The notes under the pieces are model-generated. The model was not told the DNA's origin. It did not search any database and worked only from the letters and a program-made list of their open reading frames with translations. A program made the position numbers and the translations under genes. A stretch of DNA of 64,000 nucleotides, taken from the NCBI GenBank assembly GCA_009733575.1, contig ML769446.1:124001-188000 (forward strand). The letters run 5' to 3'. Position 1 is the stretch's first letter. Each line of letters begins with the position of its first letter. This document shows, one piece after another, positions 56,077-64,000 of this stretch. Origin of the DNA: Gymnopus androsaceus JB14. Lineage: Eukaryota; Basidiomycota; Agaricomycetes; Agaricales; Omphalotaceae.

Positions 56077-59000
56077 ATGCCATTTGAGTGTGCACCATCT
56101 TGCAGAGCAGGTCCATGGGATGATAAGTGCTCTGCAACTTTACACCAAAATTCTTGTACGGTGTGGAGTTGCTTCCAGCGTGAACAGGCTTCCAAGCGTA
56201 CTCTGTCTGACGTTGAAGCTAGTGGTAGCAATGAAGATGTTGCCATCACTAGACGCAGAATCAGGCAGAAGAAAAAGCAGAAAACTACTTTGAATCCCAC
56301 CCTACCTGATAGAGCTTCAGTTGCAGGAAATCACCCAGCACAGGTATGTACAGTTGAAGCTCAATCGTTTGCATCAAGCTCAGTGCAATGTTTTATGTAG
56401 GCTGCTGCAATGGGATCTTTGGTCAATGCTCTACAAGAGACTGAAAATTCTTCTCCAATTTCAACCCCAGTAAGCACATCCAAAAGGTAAGATATATGCA
56501 ACCTTATTTTGGAAAATAGGTACTTGGAATTACTTCCAAAGAGGTTGCACCGCAATCACCCCCTCCAGTCTGTAAAATATTTGTGAATATCCGAGCATAA
56601 ATATTCATTAATTCTCTATCATAGATCTTGACGAATGACAAGCCTCAGGCGCATGTTGAGATAGCAGAGTCTGCTTCTGGTTGACCTATGCGTTCTCGCT
56701 GCCTTCCCGCATGCTACCAAGATGTCCTTCCTGAAGGGACTGTGCCGGTTGCTGATCCCAAGCTTCAGAACCGAGAAATGCAGAATGCTCCCTCACATCT
56801 GCCGCGAGTAATTCTCATAGTCCGGGATCAGCTCAAGACACACCTGAATCGGTTTGGACTGTGGCGCGAGTATCCACATCAACCTTCTTATGATCCTGAC
56901 GGAGAGGTTGGTCTTGAAGATCTTTCGAACATACCTCAACAACCAGATCTCAGTGATGACTCACCTGAGATTGACTCCAACAATGTTCTCAATACAACCC
57001 AGATGTTACTAACTGGATGGCAAAATAACGGCAATTCTACAAAGTCTAATGGCGAAATGGATGCCCTGACTCATATTGTTCAGCTTCTTGACTTCCATAT
57101 TGAGGAGCTCAAGGGTTATAATGCCCAAGCTGCTAATGCCAAGATTACCAAAGCTGATGAAGACTGGGACTATAACTGTCTCAAGGACTCATTCATTGAG
57201 ACAGCCATGGAAATCGAAGTTCCTTCTGGTGACACCAATATCCAACCAGAAAATTTTCTGTCCCTCAGCTCTTATATAGAGATCCACTCTCAGTAATTCG
57301 CGCAGCATTCACGGATAAGCTCTCTAGTCAATTCCATTTTTCACCATTTCCCTTATTTCAAAAGACAGAAACATCAGAGGTTGCAAGTGACACCAACACC
57401 AATGATGCTCAGCATGTCCAAACTGACCTGTACAACTCAGATGCATTTATCAAGGAGCACGATCATGTTCAGTGGGCTCCTACTGACGACAAGGACTGTA
57501 AACGCGAGAAAGTTGTGGCAGCTTTGATGTGCTGGTCAGATGCTACCCAGCTTGCTAACTTCGGGACTGCAAAGCTTTGGCCTATCTACATGCTCTTTGG
57601 CAATCTCTCAAAATATATCTGTGCATCCCCCAATTCTGGTGCAGTCCAACATCTCGCATATATCCCAACCATTCCCGACAGCATTAAACATGAAATCTCA
57701 AAGTTTAATGTGAACTGGAAAACGCAGTCGAAGGACATCCTGGCACACTGTAACCGAGAACTGTATCATGTGGTTTGGCGATTCCTCCTCGACAACGACT
57801 TTGTTCATGCCTACAAGTATGGTATTGTCATTAAATGCTTTGACAGCATTGAATGTCGAATATATCTATGCTTTTTTACCTACTCGGCGGATTATCCTGA
57901 GAAGTAAGGTCTTTGATATCCATGAATTGTTGTTCATTGATAACTGATACGACATGCTAGGGTTCTACTGGCAACTATCCGAGACCTTGGATCCTGCCCA
58001 TGTCCCTGTTGTCTATGTCCCAAATCACTTCTAGACAGAATGGGCTTACGGCGAGACATAAATTTGCAGGAAAAGATTCGAAAATACCTTTTCGATAAAG
58101 TCAAACTAGCTCAGGAATGGATCTACGAAGAAGGCTATAAGATTCGTGGAGATGCTATTGAGTACCTCTTGAAAGAGACATCTTCAGTTCCTACAATGGT
58201 GAGTTTATTATTATTCACTTTCATCTTATTTTCTGATGTTAAAATTCTATAGAACGCATTCATTGAGAGGCTTGGATCGGAGCTCAATGTTGGATGCATG
58301 CTTGTTGTCGATTTCATGCATGAGTTTGAGCTGGGAGTCTTCAAGGCATTGTTTGCTCATCTTATCCAGGTTCTGTATGCCCAAGATCCTCGTCTAGTTC
58401 AAGAACTAGACAATTGGTAAGTGATTGCACTCAAAATAAGGCTACAGAATCTATTCAAAGATATAACATATGTTTTGTCAAATACCAACTTTTGGATTTG
58501 ACACAATTCGGCTTTTTGCAAACAATGCATCGGAAATGAAGAGATTGGCTGCTCGAGACTTTGAGGATCTCCTACAGGTCTGTCGCGTCTTTTTTTGTTG
58601 TCATATTAGTACTCTGAGAATGGTTCCAGTGCGCCATTCCTGTTTTCGAAGGACTACTTCCAGAGCCACATAACAAGTGGCTCATAAAGCTCTTATATCA
58701 AACAGCCGAGTGGCATGCTCTGGCAAAGCTTCAAATGCAAACCGATTGTACCCTGGACTATATGGAAGCTGTCACGGCCAAATTTGGAAATCTCATGCGT
58801 CAGTTCCGCGATCTATCCAATAAAACATTTGAAATGTATGAGACTAACCACGAGATGGCTGCATGTAACTGCTGACAAGCTGAAAAAGCAACTGCTGCAC
58901 CGGGAGCTACAGCTACGCCTGCAGCTAAAGGTCAGAGAAAGAAAATTCTCAATTTGCTCACCTATAAATTTCATGCACTGGGAGACTATGTCCCAACTAT

Positions 59001-60356
59001 TCGTCTTTTTGGACCTACTGATGTTTATTCCACGCAACTGGTAGGTCCTATATACCTCTACAAAATGGAAGCTGAAATATCCTACAGGGTGAATTGGCTC
59101 ACCGGGTTGTCAAGAAGCTCTATGGTCTTGGGAACAAAAAGCACGATCCAAGACAGATTGGCTGACAACTCCGCCGTGTGGAGTGGGCTAAACGAGCTTT
59201 TGATTGTCAAGGTATTCACACCAAATGACACGCGAAATCAGGCTTTGGTGAATAAAGGTGATAATATTGCTAACCACTACCATATCGGAAAGTCGGACAA
59301 GAACAAGCATAATGTGTCGACCTTTGTACAAACACAAAGTGAAGACCCAGCAGTAAAGGTGTGTTATTTGTGGCATTGCGCTTCGAATTTTTTTTCAATC
59401 TAACTTTCATTTTGCAGAGATTCTGGCCGAAAACTTCAAGAACACCTTCTTGGTTGCTTGATGAGCCGTGATTTTGACGGCAATGACCACGATGAATTCA
59501 CAGAGAAAGACCGCAACCATATACGTCTCAAAAACAATGAATTCACATCTTTACAGACCATTCGCATCAATTATACAACATATGATGTACGCAGAGACCA
59601 GGACACCATCAATCCTTTGAAACCATGCAGATATCATGGTCCATTCCCCAGAGGATAGTCCTGGGGCACATCCCTACTGGTATGCATGGGTTATGGGCAT
59701 TTTTCAAGCCCAAGTCACTTCATCCCATCCACTCGCAAGCTCAACCTGCTCTGGGCCGCGCAAAATGGACTTTCTGTGGGTCCGATGGCTAGGTGTAGAT
59801 CCAGCTTATCATTCTGGGCACCGCCAAGCTTGTCTACCTAAGGTTAGATTTGTTGACAAGACAGATCCCTTTGCATTTGGATTTCTTGATCCCACTCATG
59901 TTATTCGGGGGTGCCATCTCATGCCCTCTTTCAGTGACGGTCGGACAGGGGAGCTTCTGAACACATCTCAACCAACTGCTGCTCGATGAGCAGGTGAGGT
60001 GGATGACTGGCAATATTTTTACATTGGAATGTAAGTCTATATTCACTCAGTGGTACTTAAAAAGATTTCTCACTCTTTTCAGTTTTGTGGATCGCAATAT
60101 ATACATGCAATAATTCCCTGGTGGCGGAGTTGGCCATGTTGCCAATTGAAAATTTTTCCTCCAGCCTGGTACAGGTGATGAAGATGGAGATGCAGACAAT
60201 GACTTGGATGAAGACAAATTAGATCATAGCTCGGAGTCCGATGGCTCAGACTTGGGTGACGGTAGCTCTTCAGAGTCAGATAATGAAGATGAGGATGAGA
60301 CGGATGCAGGAATAGGTGATGATTGGCAATGGGATGATGGATACGGTTCAGCTTGA
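56077..60356 (+). pseudogene. Plavaka-like (CACTA-related) transposase, decayed
   Basis: Exon 1 starts MPFECAPSC with a zinc-finger-like C-x3-C ... LHQNSC pattern. Later exons give RVILIVRDQLKTHLNRFGLW, ALMCWSDATQLANFGTAKLW, IYMLFGNLSKYICASPNSGA, DLGSCPCPCCLCPKSLLD, ERLGSELNVGCMLVVDFMHE, LTYKFHALGDYVPTIRLFGP, TIRINYTTYDVRRDQDTINP and FGFLDPTHVIRGCHLMPSFS, then an acidic tail ending WQWDDGYGSA. This order is that of the large Plavaka-type transposases of Agaricomycetes (nuclear, cut-and-paste). The Asp of SDATQLANFG and the DFMHEFELG block are kept. Lesions: TGA at 56682-56684 (GGT-TGA-CCT where the family has Arg), TGA at 59163-59165, and frameshifts near 57255 and between 59165 and 59220. 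Terminal repeats of the element were not found. Confidence 0.75.
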
Positions 60357-60598
60357 ATGTTGGTAGAGAATATCAAGTTATATTGTCTAGGGTTTCTTAC
60401 GGTCACATTTCATTGGAATGTATGACCTATATATTCACGCAGCAAATCCATGTGCACATATAAGGTCTGACAAGCACTGTACATATATATTACAAGGTAG
60501 TACGAATATCTGTGGGATTGCGATGTGATTGTAACACGGTATGATGGGATACAAAGATGAGTAATAATCATATGAATATCATAATTGATGCGAGCCCA

Positions 60599-61935
60599 TT
60601 AAGATTTCCGCCAATTTAGCAATGTAGGTGAGCTATCACCATTGTCTGATAATCCAGATGTCTGTTCATCATTGGATGATCCAGAACTTGCTTTCTGAGC
60701 AGACGACTCATCGTCCCCGGACTCTGATGAGGACTCGGGTGATGAATCTGATTCATCTGCATCGGATCCAGAAGAGGAAGTATTCTTCCTCCCTTTCTTG
60801 GACCTCTTCGAAGATTTTTTCTTCTTAGCACTCGCACTGGCACCAAGAACCTTTGCAAGAGAGCTCCCCTCAGGTAGCTGGTTCACGGGCTTTGTGTAAG
60901 GTTTGTCGCCATGTTGCGATGCCAGAGTAGGGGTATGGCCCTTGACAACTTTGTGAAGTTGCTTTGCGTACGTAGAGGACATAGGCTTAAGCATTTCTTT
61001 CAATGCAACCTTAGATTCCCTCTTGGCGCGCTTGGAGTCCCTCTTATGGACCCGTCCAGTTCCAGATTCGGAATCTGAGCTGTATTTGGCCTCAATACGG
61101 GCCTTCTTTTTCTTGTGCATGCATTCCTTACGCTTGGAGGACCCACTTTTCTTGTGGTCCTTCCTATGTTCATGATCGCTGTGATCAGAGTCACTAGCCT
61201 GGAGTTTATTCCCAGGTTTGGAAGCTTTACCAATAGCATTCCAATTCTCGAGGGCGGCTTTTTGCACCTCGACATTCAATTTGCTGTCGCTGATCTCATT
61301 ATTTCGATCACCAAACTTTCCCTTAGTCACGTATGACGATGGGCCTGCATTGGGGGAACGGGAACGGCCTCGCCGTCCCTTTTGTATGAGATCATTCCTT
61401 TTCTGAATTAAATTCTGCTGTGCAGGAGTAAGCAATCTTTCAGCTGCCTGTACCGTTGCCTTCTGCTCACTAGTGAGCTTTACAGGCTTGTTGGACTTAC
61501 TGGGCTTATAGTCAGCCAGGTTATTGAACAATCTGGACCTACGCGGTCCAACTGTAGTCCAAGGTTCCTCATTATCGTCATCAGACTCAGGAGCGGATGT
61601 GAGTTCAGAATTAGTGGAGGTAATTTTATTGTTTCCTACATCAACACTCTTTTCAGGTGCCGAAATCAACAATGATTGCTCCTGACTAGAGGAGGCATCT
61701 TTGGCCAGAGAACCGGGCCCTTGGGATTGCTCGGGCCTGAATTAACAGCTTTCGCTGTGCGAGGTGCAACTAGGTCCCTGTAGCTCCGATCCTCAGTGGG
61801 CTTTACAGCCTCTTGAAGTTTTTTGGTTATTCGTTTAGTTGGACTAGGGCAGTTCTCAGGCACAGGGAGAACACTGCCCATAGTTTGGGGCTCGGCAGCC
61901 AGTTTTTGCGAACGGGTGTGGTAACGAGAAGACAT
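60599..61935 (-). pseudogene. Gag-like protein of an LTR element (HTRSQK type), one frameshift
   Basis: Starts MSSRYHTRSQKLAAEPQTMG, passes DRSYRDLVAPRT and a conserved EEPWTTVGPRRSRLFNN block, then SEQKATVQAAERLL-type helix, NVEVQKAALENW, and a Lys/Ser/Asp-rich tail ending SPTLLNWRKS. About 445 aa if the single-base loss near 61720 is ignored. Proteins with an N-terminal YHTRS... and WTTVGP block are common in Agaricomycetes; I take them for retroelement Gag because this one sits directly behind an LTR-like promoter, but no zinc knuckle or pol follows. It converges with the Plavaka gene. The repetitive acidic tail could also bind chromatin; unproven. Confidence 0.6.
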
Positions 61936-61953
61936 TTGAAATCGAGAAATTTT

Positions 61954-62260
61954 TGTTATGACTCGAGTTCTTTTGAGGGTGTTTTGAGAGAGAGAGAAGT
62001 GGGTCGAAAGTCGGTTTGCTCAGAGTGATCAAGCTGAGAGAATCCAGAGCAGTCGGCCACAAGAATCGATAGAGATAGAGAGAAAGCTAGTAGTTGCTTT
62101 ACTGTTAAAAATATGTGACGGTAGTCACATGTTGAGTCGCTCGGAATAACAGAGATAGCGCTTGGTATTCAAAGAGAACTAAACTAGCTATCTAAGGTAC
62201 AAGGCTTTATATACTAATACGGAGCACCCGGCTGGCAGTAGGTTGATCCGGAATGTTACA
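61954..62260 (-). repeat. Probable LTR upstream of the gag-like gene
   Basis: On the minus strand it begins TGTAACATTCCGGATCAACC, has a TATATAAAGCC box (62213-62203), and is followed by a transcribed leader up to the ATG at 61935. The 3' border is placed at ...GTCATAACA (61954) by analogy with the TGTAAC...TTACA LTR at 19253, but a second LTR is not in the window, so length and end are uncertain. Confidence 0.5.
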
Positions 62261-64000
62261 CTAACTGAAGCATTATTATTGGTGGTGTGATGATTTCTTG
62301 CCACCAAGATGAAGATGGAAGTCTCCCACCGCACATCTCTCAAAACCAGGTCTGACCTTGATAGCTTCAGGAGTGATGACCTTGAATATCCTGCACATGA
62401 TTTCTGGTGGAAGTGTGTGAATGGGAGAAAGTACTAGAATTCAAAGTTTTCGCAAGACACCTTGTGCTTCTGGAGATCACTACGGGTCTCCTCTATCAGG
62501 GCATGCAACTGGGACTGCCCGAGAGCTAAGGAAGCTTCCTCCAATACAGATTGATATCAAGTTGAAGGATTTGGTGAAAAATGTGAGGTCAAGGAAAGTT
62601 CTTTGATGCTGGATATGACTTGGACAATTTGAAGATGGGAGATCAAGAAAGAGTGGCAGAAACGCCCACAGCTATGTATCAATTTCTGCACGTACAGCAA
62701 TTTCTCCTGTGATCTGGCCTAGGTTTTCTGCAACAGCTGCAAGCGGATTAAGAAAACAGCCCCAGGGTGAAGAACGCGATGTTATTCAGATGAGTGAAAT
62801 TCCACAGTATCATTGTGAGCATAACTATCCAATTGAACACCACCACCATATTTATTCAACTCTCCCATCATGCCTCTCGATCCCCTCCGTGCTCGTGTAC
62901 ATCTCCCTTCATCCTTTACCGCTTTCAACTTCTTTGCATCATACAACACTTTTTGAACGTCAAGCAGGAACACATGGATACTGACCAGTGTTTGACTGTG
63001 TTCACGTGCAGCTTGGAGATTCTCTTTGAGTTTTTGTAGACAAGTAAAAGTGGGCTGGACCCATGCGCCGGGAGGTTCACCTACCAAAGCAGTACTGCGT
63101 CAAGTACAGCTCAAGTATGGAGGGATGGGGTGGCTCACTTGGCTTAGATGGCTTCGAAGAAGGTTTGATAAGATCCTTAAGCTTCGCTCGCCTTATAGGA
63201 TTGCTACAAAGACATGAATTGATACCATACAGAACAAGGGTTCTGGTGTGTTTTGCGGCAGACAGTATGAGATGAGAAGCAGAAGGAATGTCACGAACAG
63301 AGAAGGAAGACGTGAAAACGGCGTTGGGGGCGCAGCTGAAGAGCATGAAGATGGATGAGCGGAAGAAGGGATAACGAGATGGCTGGATCGGCTTGTAAGC
63401 AGCTTACCTATGCAAGATATCTTTGCAAATTGCAGTGTATATTCTAGGGACACTGATTTTGACTGAAAAACGCGTCAAAACAGGTAGAAAACCGAGATTA
63501 GCACACGTACCTTTGTCTTTCAAATGAAGCAATCCGATTCCATTTGTTCTTGTGTGGCTAATTAGACTAGGATCAGCTCAAGCCAGAAAGGAAAATAAGC
63601 GAATGCACTCCATATCCATCCTGTTCATGAGCGTTCTTCAACTTGATTAAGGCCCTCTGGAATGCTGTCTCAATAGCTCTAGAGATCCATGTCATACAGT
63701 AGAATTTGCTTCTGCTGCTCCTCCGTATACTTGTAGAATCCTTCTTTGTTGGCCAAAACCCCCAGAAAGTCCAATCGACCGACGGAAATGTTCGCCAAAC
63801 CTCCCGAACCTCGAACCTCAAACCTTACATAAGACATGTAACTTCTTCTCATTCTGCCACAGGCCATCTCAAACCTCAAATCTTGAACCACGAACCTCGA
63901 ACCGCGAACCACGAACCACCAATGCCTAAGCAGGCCATAGATTTGGCACTGCTTTGCCTACTGACCAAAGCAGAGGTCAAAGTGAAACTTCTTTGGGTCT
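62261..64000. other. Terminal stretch with weak coding signs only
   Basis: Two adjoining minus-strand frames (63346-63077 and 63087-62782) would join with a one-base shift at SILELYLTQYCFG / EPPGAWVQPTFTC and a charged helix KLKENLQAAREHSQ. They may be a degraded gene, but no family is recognised. No other gene is supported. CpG is normal again here. Confidence 0.35.
63785..63920 (+). repeat. AACCTCGAACC-type short repeat
   Basis: GAACCTCGAACCTCAAACC near 63800 and again CCACGAACCTCGAACCGCG near 63887-63915 form a degenerate (CGAACCN)n run of about 8-9 units with an interruption. Confidence 0.6.

Noticed and set aside
60599..61935. Second gene of the Plavaka element
   Set aside because: It is convergent with the transposase but has its own LTR-like promoter with TGTAAC end and TATA box, so an adjacent retroelement fits better.

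Overview
The window looks like nuclear DNA of a filamentous basidiomycete, most likely an Agaricomycete; Ceratobasidiaceae (Rhizoctonia/Ceratobasidium) is a guess from gene style. The support is spliceosomal introns of only about 45-55 nt, an actin gene split into nine exons including a 6-nt micro-exon, a basidiomycete-style F-box protein, a SLMAP/Far9-like FHA tail-anchored protein and a Plavaka-like transposase. I see no rRNA or tRNA gene, prokaryotic operon or CRISPR array.

Layout. Positions 1-19,250 are the gene-bearing part: an FHA-domain STRIPAK-type protein (2081-4094, -), an F-box protein (7164-9017, -), an anion:cation-symporter-family MFS permease (9496-12113, -), a coiled-coil/proline-rich protein with apparent frameshifts in its 3' part (12647-15551, +) and actin (16794-18340, -). 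Between them lie decayed duplicates: an inverted 5' part and a separated 3' end of a second MFS gene on either side of 6.9 kb, and three broken copies of one small unrecognised gene (4.2, 5.2 and 15.9-16.4 kb).

From 19.25 to 62.26 kb almost everything is mobile DNA in nested layers, with CpG visibly rare. (1) 19253-27855 is an 8.6-kb LTR element with 207-bp LTRs and a 5-bp target duplication. It has no pol, only a gag remnant with a CCHC knuckle. Its inner sequence is saturated with 7-9 bp hairpins, and its core is a 4.7-kb palindrome of palindromic satellites. (2) 28794-30377, 32576-33909, 45981-49563 and 51830-53983 are large fold-back elements. (3) A Ty3/gypsy integrase gene is split by a 5.7-kb Ty1/copia element (40099-45804) and then by a 3.6-kb fold-back element that itself carries a hAT-type MITE and a TA-target MITE. 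(4) 31-37.5 kb holds decayed genes, one resembling a 2OG-Fe(II) oxygenase (TET/JBP-like) and one a DUF6532-type protein. (5) 56.1-60.4 kb is a decayed Plavaka-like transposase converging on an LTR plus gag-like gene (60.6-62.26 kb, -). The last 1.7 kb shows no gene I can support well.

The housekeeping genes act independently (signalling scaffold, ubiquitin ligase adaptor, transporter, cytoskeleton); no metabolic cluster is visible. The mobile region is a layered record of insertions whose order can be read from target duplications, followed by decay that includes CpG-type C-to-T stops.
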